64,000 nt of DNA from Phaeoceros laevis (GCA_049999765.1 JBNGIQ010009312.1:70003-134002); one strand, 5' to 3'. Counted from the first letter of the stretch, positions 38,164 through 57,779 are shown. Notes: generated by a model not told the origin, from the letters alone. Program-made: numbers and translations.

Positions 38164-39390
38164 ATGGCCATGGCGGACTTGGAGGCACAAATGATGCAGG
38201 TCAGTATTGAGGTGTTGGTGGTGGAGGACTTTGCTCAGATCAACGCCAATAAAATTGAAGATTCAAGTTGCACGTCAATGACAGAATCTTTGTGGAGTCA
38301 AATGCCTGAAGCATTGGTAGACACAATGCTTATGTTTCTTCCAGCTGTCAGCCAGACTCGCTTCCAGAGTGTGTGCAAGCGATGGAAAGAACAAATTACT
38401 TCCACTGCATTCCAGAAGGAGTCTTGGTTGATGGCTTGCCAAAGGGGCTATCCTTTCCGTATACTAGGCCTTCCCAAACAAGGCGGGAGAGCTCAAGGCA
38501 CACAACAACTCCGTATTTCGAATTCCAAGGCGCTGAAGGTGCACATTGTGGATTTCCCAGGATTGATGATACCTTTGCGTAGACGTTTTATGGAGACAAA
38601 ATTGTCCGGTCATGGCGACCTATTGGCATTAGCTTGGAAGGATGGACATGCTCATGACATTCGATGTTGCTTGCTCAATCTGGAAAGCAAGACATGGCAA
38701 GAGTTGCCACCATTGGTAATGCCAAACCTTGTCACATGGAATCTGTGGCTTCAAGGTTTGGGGAAAGCTACCAACAACACAAGCACATTCAAGGTGACTA
38801 TCTTTGTTCGGACGCTAGCTGGAATGTCCATGCAAAACTATTCCTCCGGCCAGACCAATTGGGATGAGTCCACCCCTCATCAGGACATCCTCTACGGTAC
38901 ATCTTCGGAGAAATGCCTTACAAAGAGGGGCTATGTAATTAGCGACATTCAAAATCGATTGTGGCACCAGGAAAGCAATTCTGTGGTTGTACTTCCAGAT
39001 CCACCCAGCTCTACATTTACACTCTTATCAGATATTAACTCCACCATGGACGCTCTATTTGGATATGAGTTTTTGTATGGAGCCATCACGTTGTACAGAT
39101 TGGAGGAAGGTAGAGACGATGGGCACTGGGAGTGGAAGTGTATGGTTCACAAGCTTCCATTGGAATCACATGCAATCTCTGAAGTGAAGATTGTCGGAGA
39201 CATATTATTGATATTAGTGAGTGTGACAACTATAAGCTCTGATACAATCTTTGATAATTATAACATTGTGGCTTATAGTATTCGAGACAACTCGTGCAAA
39301 CAGCTCCAACTTCCTTCTGCAGCATGGAGGTTCTTTGAGTGTAATCACATTTCAATAGTTGCGCCTACAACTGCCCAACTTGGACTTTAA
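38164..39390 (+). CDS. F-box protein with kelch-like C-terminal region
   Basis: Single exon, 408 residues, ATG at 38164. The F-box lies at residues 41-85 (LWSQMPEALVDTMLMFLPA, then RFQSVCKRWKEQITS). The remainder has SCF-adaptor style propeller strands including CCLLNLESKTWQELPPL and WEWKCMVHKLPLESHAIS. It should act as the substrate receptor of an SCF ubiquitin ligase. The target is unknown. A short acidic N-terminal extension precedes the F-box. It is diverged from the F-box gene at 24587, so not a recent local duplicate. Confidence 0.88.
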   Translation: MAMADLEAQMMQVSIEVLVVEDFAQINANKIEDSSCTSMTESLWSQMPEALVDTMLMFLPAVSQTRFQSVCKRWKEQITSTAFQKESWLMACQRGYPFRILGLPKQGGRAQGTQQLRISNSKALKVHIVDFPGLMIPLRRRFMETKLSGHGDLLALAWKDGHAHDIRCCLLNLESKTWQELPPLVMPNLVTWNLWLQGLGKATNNTSTFKVTIFVRTLAGMSMQNYSSGQTNWDESTPHQDILYGTSSEKCLTKRGYVISDIQNRLWHQESNSVVVLPDPPSSTFTLLSDINSTMDALFGYEFLYGAITLYRLEEGRDDGHWEWKCMVHKLPLESHAISEVKIVGDILLILVSVTTISSDTIFDNYNIVAYSIRDNSCKQLQLPSAAWRFFECNHISIVAPTTAQLGL

Positions 39391-40077
39391 TGTTTGGCAA
39401 TCTTTGTATTCAAGGAGAAATTGTTGTGCTCGTAGTGGAAGCTGAGTAGAACTTAGACTAGCTGGAACACTTGTTATTGTAAACTCTTCCTAGTATGCTT
39501 GTTCTCATGAGCTTTTGAAACTGTACACAAAGTTGGTTCTTGCTTTGCTTTGTTTCGCAAAAAAAGGTTTAAATGAATCTTAAAATGGTCGACGACAATC
39601 ATGCTCACAGATATAGGCCCTAAGGTTTCTCACCACCTTTGTCCCCAACTTAGTCGTGCCAAGGAAGGCCGTGAACATTCTAACGAACAAAACTATCCTC
39701 TATTCATACAAACTATTCTCTAATCTCGATAGGTCCGGAGCATTGTGGGTTGAAACCACAATCTAGATTACGAAGGTAATTTTGAAGCTAAAATACTAGC
39801 CATATTTTAAGACTCTATTCAACTGGCATTTTTCGCCCACGCTAGTCTATTTTGTTTTTTCACAGAAAAAAAGCTTACCTCATAGTTGCGACTTCACGCC
39901 GTGCACGCGAAGCGCTATCCCGAGGGCAAACGAAAGAAAGAACGAAGCAGAAGATAGTTCGTTTCGGGTGTAGCGTACCCTGCGGCCTAGGATCAGAAGG
40001 CGTGCAGCCCCAATTTGCTATACGAAGCCTCAGAGGCAATGAGGTCTTGATCGCTTCAGGGATGTACCTTGGTCAAC
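39391..40077. other. Intergenic region before SMEK
   Basis: 687 bp between two plus-strand genes, holding the F-box 3' end and the SMEK 5' leader. No gene is seen. Confidence 0.55.
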
Positions 40078-46840
<6,763 letters not shown>

Positions 46841-47336
46841 CGAAGCCATGATGTCACGGAAGTGTCTCTCCCCCATGACAGTTTTCCCCACCCTCTGTTG
46901 TCAATTTGGTAGATACGTACCATTCACGTCCCTGCTCGAGAACGCACGTTACCTACGAGGATCCATGTAGCTGGTCGGCGGCTGCTGTATCAATAACCAC
47001 GAGTCATGAAATTGGTCCTTCCAGTCACTTCTGTTTGTGTATCTATCTAAATATATGACGAATATGCGAGTTATTTCAATCTACTGCTGACAGGGACTGT
47101 ACAGGACGACATGTCACAGGAACAAGGCTGCACGATTCTTCACTAGCCCAACGTTTTCGTTCGGACTCTGGATGCATTGCAGCTATTAGGTTCCTCTAAT
47201 CCCCTCATTCAGGTGCACTCTACAAATGCGACGTGATCCGGCAGAACAGGTGTGGTAGGAATTCAAGTTCAAGTGGGTAGGCACCTAAATCCAGCAGAAA
47301 CGCCGATAGCCCGGATCCACCTCAAGTGGGTGGTAC
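46841..47336. other. Convergent intergenic region
   Basis: 496 bp between the stop codons of SMEK (+) and the hydroxylase (-). It should hold both 3' untranslated regions. No other gene. Confidence 0.6.
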
Positions 47337-49361
47337 TCATGATGCAAGCTGTCGCTTGGCTATGGACAACCGGCGACGTCTTTCCTTTTTGCGCACTAAA
47401 CACTCTCCACACCAGGTAGATAAATCGAGTTGGTACTTCTTCAGCTCCCTGAATTCTGAGCTGTAAACACAGGAACAAATACCACGACGCTTCAGATGAC
47501 TCCTTCAACACGACTTTTATCCTGAAGAGTGCCATCAGGCGTGAGCTTTAAATTGCAACTCACAACTGTCCTTCAAGACGCTACAAATCTGGCAAACAAC
47601 ATACTTGATCTACAGAAGAAAGGGAGTCTGTTAGACCTTCGGCACCAAATAATCAGATTTGATCTGTGACCAGAGGTGATTGCTTTTGCGCCATGTCTAT
47701 GCCGCCCAGCATGAAGAATTGCCCGGCCTGGTGTATGAGAGTACTCCAGCACTTCCTGTCTTGACAGTGCTCCACATCAACAGTCGATTTCTTCACTCTC
47801 AAGAGAAAAACACTGCTAATAACTTAGGTACCCAGCAGAACCTCGAGTTGCCAATGATGTGACATGGGACCACATGCTAGTGGTTCCAGTAACCCAACCT
47901 ACCTCTGGTCTAGCTTCTCCATTCACATGTTTCTCACACCGGACACCCCTGAAGAAAAGCTCGCCGCCTTCAAATTCCTTTCCCAGGCAAACGTTCAAGG
48001 TGACCTCTGAGTCGTCAACATGGAATCCTGGTGTACAGCAGATTGATTGGTTACAGTAACACCTTTCTCATGCATCAAGATAGCTTTCACTTCAACCAAA
48101 ACAGTCATCACAGGAAATGCTTCAGCATTGTGCACTAGGCCAACAAAGCACATTCCATGAGGCTGAAATACTCACCGAGCTCAAGGTCCCTATCCATACT
48201 ATATTCCACAACAAACCCATGATGGGCGTCTAGTGATGAGCCACCAACATCAGGAAATAGCTCTGCAAAACCGAAGTTTGTGAGCAAAACATGCATGTAC
48301 CTGAATCAGGGCATGGCTGCACAAAGTAGGGTAAGTTGGGGAGCAAGTCAAATACTCCAACTAAAGGTTGTTGAATAGCGATTAGGTACCCTGTGCCATT
48401 GGTTTGATGAATTGAATCATGAGCTGATCCAACATGTTTTCCATTCCAATATCATCCAGAACTGCACCATAGTTATTCATCGTGTTTGGTCTCATAACTT
48501 TGACCTTAGCTTCATTAGCCCAGTTCTCGAAATGCTCGACCTGCAACAGACAAAGAACGACTTAACAACACCAGGGCGGCACAGATGTAGAGCATGGAAC
48601 ATTAGACAAGAGCAAGTCAGGGTTGAACGCATCGTACTTCATCAAGCATCATAGAGCAGAATGTGGGCTCAAGCATATCAAAAGTATAAATTCCTGGCGA
48701 ATGCACAGTGAGTATACTTTGTATTGACTCCCGTGTACCCCCTTTCACAGCATCGAGAAACGATCGGACAAAGAAGCGATCTGGATCAAGAGAGTACAGC
48801 TCTTCATGCAATGGCTGCAAGTGGCAGGAAGATTGCTCAAAACTCCAGCCACCGAGGAACAGTGCACGTCACAAGTGTTGGGTAGTGCACAAAAGATGAA
48901 GGTGCTTGGATGTACCTGGTAGCAGTGACTGATTCTCTCACGATATTCTCGGTGTCTCTGCACGTTCATAACATAAAATGAGTGACTTCACATCCTCTGT
49001 GGACGCTCAGCGGCGGCAGCATCCTGAATAACAAGCATAGGAGATGAAGCAGAGTATCGAACTTAGGCACTACCAATCTGTTGAGGTACTCCTGCAGCAT
49101 TAGTGGACTTCGAACTCCTATCGACTAGAACGACCTACTTACCCGCGCCCGGTCAGCATTCGGCCGGTACTTGGCCAGAATTTTGTCCATAAACAGAATT
49201 TTCCTGTTCCTTGGCGCCCCCAGCATGTTCGGAGGAAGATAGTGCTCCATTGCGCTGTAGAGTGCGCCGGGATATTCCAGGTCTTCCAAGTCGTTGTAGC
49301 TGTCCGGTTTGTGGTTCATTGTAGGGTTCTTCTGCAGCCTCGGGTACGGGCTGGCTTCCAT
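47337..49361 (-). CDS. 2-oxoglutarate/Fe(II)-dependent dioxygenase (prolyl/PKHD-type hydroxylase-like)
   Basis: Exons in transcript order: 49361-49143, 48957-48916, 48814-48638, 48540-48390, 48262-48176, 48027-47903, 47755-47637 and 47460-47337; 347 residues, phases consistent. It resembles the plant family of Arabidopsis At3g18210. An N-terminal segment (YLPPNMLGAPRNRKILFMDKIL, RHREYRERI) precedes the oxygenase domain: TFDMLEPTFCSMMLDEVEHF, then SSLDAHHGFVVEYSMDRD, then FHVDDSEVTLNVCLGKEF carrying the iron-binding His-x-Asp, then RGVRCEKHVN, and LHAGRHRHGAKAITSGHRSN with the distal His and the 2-oxoglutarate Arg. A basic tail (WCGECLVRKKERRRR) could be a nuclear signal. The substrate is unknown. 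The start at 49361 follows an in-frame stop, but an upstream exon cannot be excluded. Confidence 0.88.
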
Positions 49362-52260
49362 GTTTCCTTCGTTATCCAAGATCTACAAGCCGTTGCTGTG
49401 GCCGCACCAGGATGCTGTGAGCTTGAATTGTGTCAGAATGAGCCTAGAATTCAAGTCCGCAGCTGCGAACCAAGTAAGTCATGCCAAAAACCTCCACGGA
49501 ATATGCTCTGAAGTAGGTACCTTCGCTGTGGGCCTCAGCCGCTGCATTCAAGGAGTAATCGCCTGGCGCATCCCCTCCGACCCCGCTCGACTTCCGTCAC
49601 CACCTTCCTTCCGGCGCCTTGGTCGAAGGGAATCTTGGTCCTCTCCCGGAAGAACCATTGGGTCCAGTTTTCAACCAGACTACGACATGACCATCACGCA
49701 CTCCTCCTGCCTTCTGTAAACATACACTATCCGTTACAGCGGCACGCATCCAATTGTGTCGAAGTGCGCCCGTGCTCCCGTGCGAATACAAAAACACGCT
49801 TTTAGGGTTTGCCCTTCGCTAGAGGTTGTAATATGCTTTTCAAGTATTCTCATCAAGCCATTCTTGTTCTGTTAGTCGAGTTACTGAACCCTGTTTAGTC
49901 TAGTTATCAGACCTTGTTTCTGCTTAGACCTGCGGTTTCGCACACGTTCACGTTGTTGCAGGCCTGCCCTCCTACATCCAGACCTGCAGACTTTCTTATT
50001 AGGGGCTTTCTATCCTGTAAACATGCATCCTTCTATCTCTGAAAATCATCAAAATCCAGCTTAATTAGGATCATGTTCGCCATCATGCGTCCTTGCATAT
50101 AAGGAGCAAAGGGCATCTATAGCAAGCCCATGCTCAGCAAATCGTGCAGTCATGTAGGTCCATGTACATTCTGGATGGCCAATCAACAGTAACTGAAATA
50201 TCTAATATGCGATGCCAAATTGCCAATGTAGCATGTCCACCTTAAGCTTGGAAGTAGCTGCCAACAGATACATCCGCTTCCAGCCCTCTTTAGTTTGCAG
50301 ACAAAACTCCAGTTGCTATGACAGGTGTGTTGGATTCCCTCCAAGGCAATATGAGAAATTGGAATACTTCCCAATTTCCCAGCACCCAATGCTGTCACCA
50401 TAAAATTTATGGTTTATCTACATCGTACGGAAGTGAATGGAGACTTAAAAACATTAGTTCTGAAAGAGTGGACTTCTACGGAACCCCTGGCGAAGTGCTC
50501 ACATGAAGTACAAGAAGCACCCCAAGCATGACATGCGACTCTTCGAGCAAGCTCTGGACACAAGTTCCCTACGTGCAAGGGTCCCCTACATTCCTGGCTG
50601 TCCACACATGTTATGTGCAAGGGTCCCCTACGCTATGCCGACAGCGCCAGCCCCTGGACAGAAGTTTCCAATCGTTCCATCTCTCTGGAAACAAGTTTCA
50701 ATCGCACACGAAAGTCTAAATTTCTTACCACAATGATCACATCACATGCGACAGCAGGGCCTGCAGACTGATCGGTCGAGCAGAGAGATGCATGTTGTCA
50801 GTAGCATCGACTCGTAAGCAACTGCAGTTGCTGCAATTTTAAATCTTGCTAATGCCAGGTTAAGCACAAGCAAGGCTGTGGGTGCTAACGAAAGACATCC
50901 TTAAAGAGCTAAACTGCCGGAAGAAGTACGTGTGCCATGAACTTGGAAAGGCATTGGCACTTTCCCCTCATATGCATTACGTAGGCAAATAGCATCATCA
51001 TAGATCATCGTGACCAGATATGTGACCAGTGATGTACGGGTACGTATACCTTGTGAAGACGGCATACAGCACTTCGATGACACAACGAGGTGCCCCCTTG
51101 GTTGTGTCTCGTCAACCCCCGAAGGTGGGAGGAAATGAAGGAGAAGCTGCGACCCATTGAGCGGGGAACCTAGCTATAGATAGGTACCTCCAGTCACGGC
51201 ATATGCTCCCTCCTTCAAAGAGGGGCTGAAATGCTAGCACTACACCTGCCTTGTGTATTTAAAAAACACACCCGGTCCGGTGAATTCGAAGTTCCTCCTC
51301 ACAGATGCGTCCAACTTGCAAGTTCCTAGTTCGCCACAAGCTGCAAACATGGACCACCGTTCCAATTCTTCAGAAAGCAGGGCCGGCACGAGGCACCCAT
51401 CTTTGGCTTGATCGATCGCCAGGCTGTGCGCATGCGCAGACCCAGAATATCCGATCTCCTGCAGCCACAGCAATAGAAATGGAGCAAACATTGAAAGATT
51501 CCTGGGCTAGAACTCAGACAATTTCCGAAAAAGGACCAGTGTGGGCGGCAATTGCTACAGTCGAGGGACAGTTGTATGGAAAATGTGGCTAATGTAAGAG
51601 GTAGACAGAGTTGGTAGCACGTTGTCGGGCCCAACGCAGTTAAGGCTGCGGAAGTAGACAAAGTGCGTCGGCGCGACATCCGGGCACAAGGCACGCTCGC
51701 ACGTGGGACATGGAGCCGCACTTTATTCGCAAGATCTTGGTTGCAGCAACCAAACCGATCGGAAGCATGACGCAATCGGCTCGCGCACTGCCACAAGCTT
51801 GACCGAGCAGAGGTGTCCGACAAGGGTGCCACTTGCGGCGGGTGCTTTCTCACACTCAAAACCTTGTTTTCCCTTGCTTTAGCAGCATCTCATATGCATT
51901 TCAGACAAACACAATTTGAACCAGCACCACTTCTTTTGGAACGACAATGTTCACAAAAAACCATGGCAGCCTGCAATTGTGCAAGCTGAAGCCGAGCAAT
52001 TCTGGTAGGTGACACGGACAGAGAAGAAGAAGAAGAAGAAAGGCAGGAGGCCAAATCTTGAGCTAATGTACAGGTGCTCCAGATGACTGAGTCTCGCACT
52101 AGTTTACAATTGTAGCTACGCATGCGACCTTGTAAGAGCTTAAGCTTCACAAAGAGTTCCTAGCTACCTAGCTAGCGCTATAGCATATACAAGCGGTTGA
52201 TGATCAACAGTACAGGAGCTCATATTCAGCTAATCTGCGAGCTCCCCCGCTGTGCTGGAT
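49362..52260. other. Gene-poor region
   Basis: 2.9 kb without a supported gene. A short repeated block with gtgcaagggtcccctac occurs at about 50573 and 50610. A (gaa)n tract lies near 52022-52040. Longer frames, such as the minus-strand one ending at 51326, start at TTG and have no domain. Confidence 0.5.
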
Positions 52261-52816
52261 CTAGGAAGCTTGCCTGTTGGCGGAGGCCTTGCTTTTGCTC
52301 TCATCAACGGGGTACTTCTTGCCGTTCTTGACCAGCTTCATGAGGGCAGCTTGGCCCAAGTCGATTCCGCAAATATCCGCCAGCCGGACCAGATAGAGCA
52401 GAACATCGGAGAGCTCCTCCCCGAGGTGCTCCTTCTCCGCCAGGTTCCAGCCGGGCAAGCCTCTTGGAACTTCGCCTTTCCACTGGAAAATCTCCGACAG
52501 CTCCCCTACCTCTCCCACCTGTGAGACACGGCCAAGAGACAACATGAGATGCGGTTCAAGCAGGGGAAGGGAGGTCTACCACAGAGCGTGAAACCGTGGG
52601 CTGGGGCATGGCATCAGGAGAGGAGTCCTGAGGCAAGGCAATTGGCACGATAGAGCTACGTACGAGAGCGAGCAGAAGGTTCCTGGGGCTGTGAAACTGG
52701 TCCCAATCGCGATCGCTCGCGAACTCCCCCATCCGGCGCTTGAGGTCCTTCAGGGTGACGTCAGCCTCCTTCGCCCGCCCGTCTTGGTTCTCCGCCATTG
52801 CGTCCGCTCCCGCCAT
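52261..52816 (-). CDS. dCTP pyrophosphatase 1-like MazG-family nucleotide pyrophosphohydrolase
   Basis: Hydrolyses dCTP and modified analogues to the monophosphate and pyrophosphate, cleaning the nucleotide pool. Two exons, 52816-52664 and 52518-52261, joined by a phase-0 intron (donor gtacgt, acceptor ctcacag), give 136 residues. The MazG fold is clear: LKRRMGEFASDRDWDQFHSPRNLLLAL, then EVGELSEIFQW and EHLGEELSDVLLYLVRLAD, which carry the ExxE and ExxD metal ligands for Mg. Length is close to plant and animal dCTPP1. Start chosen at the first ATG (52816); a second at 52798 is also possible. Confidence 0.92.
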
Positions 52817-55263
52817 CACTACCGATGCAGCAGCAGCAGCAGCACGGAGAAAGCAATCACACCGGCCAAAGGAATAAGACTGCCTGGATCGCGGTACCCA
52901 CCTCTCACTAACAAGATTAGGGCTACCTGAGTCCCTGCACGCCTAATATAGACCGTACGCTCGGTGTCTCGGCAATGTTGCTGGTTCCTCTCGGTGTGAA
53001 CCCTGGCGCGGTCCGACACCACTGCTTGATCTCGGCAGCTGCTCACAAGCACTACTCACAAGGACTTCTGAGGTACGAGTGTTGTGTTTATGTGAAATAC
53101 GTAGTTGAGACAGTAGTAAAATTTGGCACTGCTGCGCAGAATGCGGGATTGCTGCCCGCCTTTCAATTGCTCTGCTGTGGCTGTGGCAACATTTTGCTGC
53201 AGGTTTTGCCCGCCAACCGTTCTTGTAGACCTCAGACCGTAGCAAGATCTGTCAGCTGGAAAGGCTGATTTTATTCCTGAACGACATCCTTTTCTGCCAT
53301 TTGAAGGCCTCAAAGTCCCAGACCAAGTCGCGGCGCGGTTCCACTCGGACAGGTAGCGCGTTTCTGTATCTGCTTCAGAAGTCGCTTCTAAATACAGCAA
53401 AGACTTGTATGTTTTCGTGCCAGCATACTGAAGAATATGCTTGAGATGAGCGTATTTCTATGTTGCTCAAATCTTGCCCAATCATTCTGTTGCAGGAGTT
53501 CACATGCAGCCTTGCGCCAATCGGTTTTCCAATTGTTGTGGGTGGAACCTCTGGTGAGTCAATCTTCCTGAATTTAGGTGTTGTTGACATGCTTTTCTAC
53601 ATGTATGGGGTTTGCCGCAACTTGGTTGTGCCCCCGATGCATTCTGGTGGCCAGGGTATCTTGGCACCCAAGCAGAGTATTCAGCGTGTCTACGATGGGC
53701 CACAGATGGTGCCCTCAAGGAACTTCGTCCGTACGCAGTCCTTTTCACTGTCAGATGGTGTCCACAAGCAATGAACTTAATCATGACACCGTCTGCTTGT
53801 GTTATCTAGCTGGTTTCGACTGATACACTGGTTACAGAAGGATTTTACTTTGTTGCGGTATTTGAAAGAAATTTTGTTGGGTTGATTTGGCAGAAGTCTC
53901 AAATCTATGCATCAAGCTTTGGCTGTCTAGAGATGTTGTCAGGTTCCTGTACTGAACTGTGTGTCTGCTCCACTCACTGTTGCTGTGCTAGACAAATTCC
54001 ACATGTATTCTACTATGCATTCTTCTTCAGGCTATGACAACACTTCAAGGCCCTCTGTGTGCAGGTGAGTGCAGCAACCCTTGTGCTGACCATTCCGCGG
54101 TGCTACATCCACTCCCAGCGCCTGGGGGCCCTTGCCAAGGATAACTGCTCTGGTTTGCATAACCTGTCTGAGGTGTCTCCAGGATAAGTCCTTAAGTCTC
54201 CGGCCTGATATTCCCAAGGCACAGCAGCGTAAGAAAGTGATGGTCTGGTTTCCAAAGACGTGAAGCTGAGCTCATTGAACTACGAGTTTGACTTGGGCTA
54301 GGCGATGAAATTCTTATGAACATTCTCAACATTGAAACCTCTGCTTAGTAGTGTTGGGCTGGTGGGGCTACAGTGGCTCTACCCGATGCACATTGACTTC
54401 TTGTGTTCTCTTCCTTCTACGTTTATAACATGTATGACTGAGAACTCCAATGCTCCACCACCTGTTTGCTCTGACAGCGAAGACAGCTTCTATGGGTTTC
54501 ATCCCGAGACAACCAAAAGCAGCCAGTCCTACTGCGATACCGGAGTTGCCGAATCGCGACCGCTCTGACACGCGATTCTTCTATCGATTGAGCGTGCAAA
54601 GGAGAGACAGCATGCGTGCAGTCTGCAGACTCTGGATAGCACAAACAGCCAGCACCCTCCAGTCCTGGTGATCTTCTTTCTTTCTATATCTCCTAGTGCA
54701 TTATTCAATTGCTGCTCCAGAAATTACTACTTCAAGTCGACGACATGTACTGTTTGACGACATGTACTGTTTGACCTGAGGTAACATGGGATGATTTGCC
54801 ATGGCCAAGGATGCTCCACTCGATAGATGTGCTGGGGCTGAGGTCATTGAGGTGGGTACTTCCCGTTCCCAAGTGGCGACAGATCCATGGGTGGAAGTAC
54901 GACGATGCATCGAGTAACCTTGTCCCTGCAGCCTCCGACCCACAGCTGCGCAACTTCTGCTGGCCAGTACCTTTCCCCAAAGCAAACCTGGCCTTCACCT
55001 TAGTGACGTGGGAGGACGCATGTCCTTCGCTGAAAGCACCACCTGGACCATTCTGATAACGACAAGATGTCTCTAAACGCATGCCAGCCTCTAGGAATGC
55101 GAGCAATTTCGCTTTGAAGAAAATGATACGCAGTCTGGCACCTCGTCTTGAAACTAGCACTGTTCGGAAGCACAAGATTTGGAAACGGAACTGCTGGACC
55201 TCCAACCACTCAACATCACAACCTCGACGAGTTGTCAGCTTGCCTCTGACAAGAGCCCTCGGA
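52817..55263. other. Gene-poor region before ALDH21
   Basis: 2.4 kb with no recognised gene. Imperfect frames on the plus strand at 53460-53820 and 54796-55056 look protein-like in places but break and match no family I know. A perfect 17-bp tandem duplication lies at 54740-54773. The last 200 bp form an open frame continuous with ALDH21. Confidence 0.45.
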
Positions 55264-57588
55264 ATGTACCTGTGGAAGGTGAGGGAGGCTGAGACAAAGC
55301 TGGCAGCGACGCAGAATGGAAAGAGTTTCAATATTGGTGGAGATTACTCGATCTATGTGGCAAGCGAGAGGCGAGAAAGCACAAGTTTCTTGGATGTCAC
55401 AAATAAGTTCACAGGAGCAGCAGGTGAGTGTTCAGAGCATGTCACCGTTTTTATTAGCAGACTTCAGTAGTCGACCGAAGGTTCTTGAAAACGCTTTTAT
55501 TCATGTGGGTTGCAAGCAGAGGCGAAAGTGGGTTTGGCAAGTGCACAGGACATCGAGAATGCCATTCAAGGGGCAGTGAAGGCAACCCCTACAATGGCTG
55601 CACTGCCGTGTTTTGAGAGAAAAGCAATCTTAGAGCAGGTGTACACCCTCAGTCCTGACGGTTAGAAAGCTGATTTCTTTTGCATATGATACTAGCTTGT
55701 TGTGACGATTTGAACAGGTGGTCGCAGCCCTGAAGGAGAGAGCCGAGGAGATTGCTCATGTCATCACATTTGAGTCTGGGAAGCCCATTAAGGATGCCAG
55801 AGGAGAAGTTCAAAGATCCGTGGACACATTCCAGGTACTCGAACTCAGCAAACTATGCATAGTCAATTGGTAGGTAGTAGTCCCGACAATGGTGATCAAT
55901 GGCAGCTCGCTGCAGACCTCTAAAAAATCCGTGGCATCCTTTTCCAGATAGCTGCTGAAGAGGCTACACGGATTTACGGAGAGCATCTTCCCCTGGACAT
56001 CTCTCCCCGCAACAAGGGCCTGCAGGTACCACTTGACATACGTATACCCATGGACTTCAACAGGAAGCGCGCACCACATTAACATGCGAATGCTTCTTAC
56101 CTGTAGGGAATCGTGCGTAAGTTCCCAATTGGACCAATTTCCATGGTAAGCCCATGGAATTTCCCTCTCAACCTGGTAGCCCACAAAGTCGCCCCAGCTA
56201 TAGCTGCGGGATGCACGTTTGTGCTCAAGCCCAGCAGCCGGACACCCATGTCTGCACTCATTCTGGGTGAAATCCTGAGCCAGTGTGAGAATCTTCCGAA
56301 GGGGGCTTTCTCCGTTCTCCCATGCTCCAGGAATGACGCTGATGTTTTCACTACTGACGAGCGCTTGAAGGTGTTGACGTTCACTGGGTCGGGGGCAGCT
56401 GGCTGGGAAATGAAAGCCCGAGCTGGGAAGAAGAAGGTAAACAAACTCTACTAGAAAATTGGTAGACCTGGGTTAGGACCCGCAATCGAAAGTTTCCGGA
56501 GGCGTTGAATTGTCACTCATGAGAATTTGGACTGGTGCCGGGATCCACTTTCAGGTTGTCATGGAGCTTGGTGGGAATGCACCGTGCATAGTTGAGGACC
56601 TAGTACCTGACCTGGACGGCACTGTGGCTCGGTTAGTGCATGGCGGGTTCTACCAAAGTGGCCAGTCTTGCATCCACATGCAGCGCCTCTATGTCAGACA
56701 TGATCTCTACCATAAGGTAATAGCAGCGTTCTCTGTTTCCAGTGTGATTAGGAGTTCACAGTTTGTGCACAAGTCAACTTTCTGAGACAGGACATGGATA
56801 TACATGTATGCCACTCAAAGGTGAGGAAAGGACTCGTGGAGGCAGTGAAGAAGTTGAAGGTAGGTAACCCATTTGAGGATGACACAATGATCGGACCCAT
56901 GATCTCGGAGTCCGCTGCTACCCAAGTGGAACAAATGGTCAAAGACGCGGAAAAGCAGGGTGGCAAAATCCTGACAGGCGGTAAGAGGCAAGGGGCAATC
57001 ATGGAGCCCACTGTCATAGAAAATGTACCGCTGGGAGCAGAGGCCCGAAAAGAAGAGATTTTCGGCCCAGTTGTCCTCATCGAATCCTACAGGTCAGAAC
57101 AGAACCCACCCCTAGAGAAACTATAGAGCTCCCACCAGTACCTAGATATTAGAGCACCAGTACCTAGATATTAGAGCACCAGCAATGACTGCCTGGCCTG
57201 GAATCATGAAATCTTGTGCCTGGAACAGAGACTTCAAAGAAGCGGTCTCGAAGGCGAACGACACACGTTACGGACTTCAAGCTGGAGTGTTCACATCAAA
57301 CTTGAACAAGGCATTCTACGCCTTCGAACATCTGGAGGTACATTTGATTCATGGGGACTAGGGTAGCAAGATGAATTCCTCAAAATGACTTCAATTGTTG
57401 ACCATGGCAATGGAAAAATGAAGGTTGGTGGAGTTTGCCTCAACGACTCACCCAGCATGAGGGTGGATAGTCAGCCCTACGGAGGCCTGAAAGACTCCGG
57501 CATACAGAGGGAAGGAGTGAAGTACGCCATGGAAGATATGCTGGAAACGAAAGTGCTGATAATGAGAGATATTGCAATTCTGCAATGA
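55264..57588 (+). CDS. ALDH21: Aldehyde dehydrogenase family 21 (ALDH21)
   Basis: Oxidises aldehydes with NAD(P)+. Moss ALDH21 is linked to desiccation tolerance and reported as an NADP-dependent succinate semialdehyde dehydrogenase. Exons: 55264-55423, 55520-55638, 55718-55834, 55948-56025, 56107-56436, 56555-56716, 56821-57092, 57229-57337 and 57424-57588; 503 residues, phases consistent. Motifs in order: LDVTNKFTG, FERKAILEQV, FESGKPIKDARGEV, RKFPIGPISMVSPWNFPLNL (cofactor region), KPSSRTPMSALILGE, TFTGS, VVMELGGNAPCIVED (catalytic Glu), YQSGQSCIHMQRLYV (catalytic Cys), EEIFGPVV and MEDMLETKVLI. The frame stays open upstream to an ATG at 55081, which would add 61 Ser/Arg-rich residues that could be a targeting peptide. 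I chose 55264 because it gives the usual family length. Distinguishing ALDH21 from GapN-like ALDH11 rests on remembered motifs. Confidence 0.85.
57134..57177. repeat. 22-bp tandem duplication in an ALDH21 intron
   Basis: accagtacctagatattaga plus gc occurs twice in a row, within the intron 57093-57228. Confidence 0.9.
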
Positions 57589-57779
57589 CCTACAAGCAGG
57601 CTAGCCCAGGTTGTAATGTCAAATAGGCCCCAGGATGCAGGATGCCACTAGAAGGGGTGCACCGCGGGATAGGTGCCGTGCTGCATTTGACACAGGTCAA
57701 GCACTTTGAAGACGCTCTTTCTCTCTCTCTCTCTCCCTCTCCCTGAGAACTTGAAGTCACTGAGAAGGGATTCGGCCCT

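Noticed and set aside
51326-51859. 177-residue minus-strand open frame
   Set aside because: Begins at TTG, has mixed low-information sequence, no domain or splice context.
54796-55056. Plus-strand frame with cytochrome-P450-like flavour (LRWVLPVPKW)
   Set aside because: No heme-binding Cys motif, no I- or K-helix motif and no continuation, so resemblance is too weak to call.
54732-55331. 199-residue minus-strand open frame
   Set aside because: Lies partly antisense to the first ALDH21 exon and shows no family motif.
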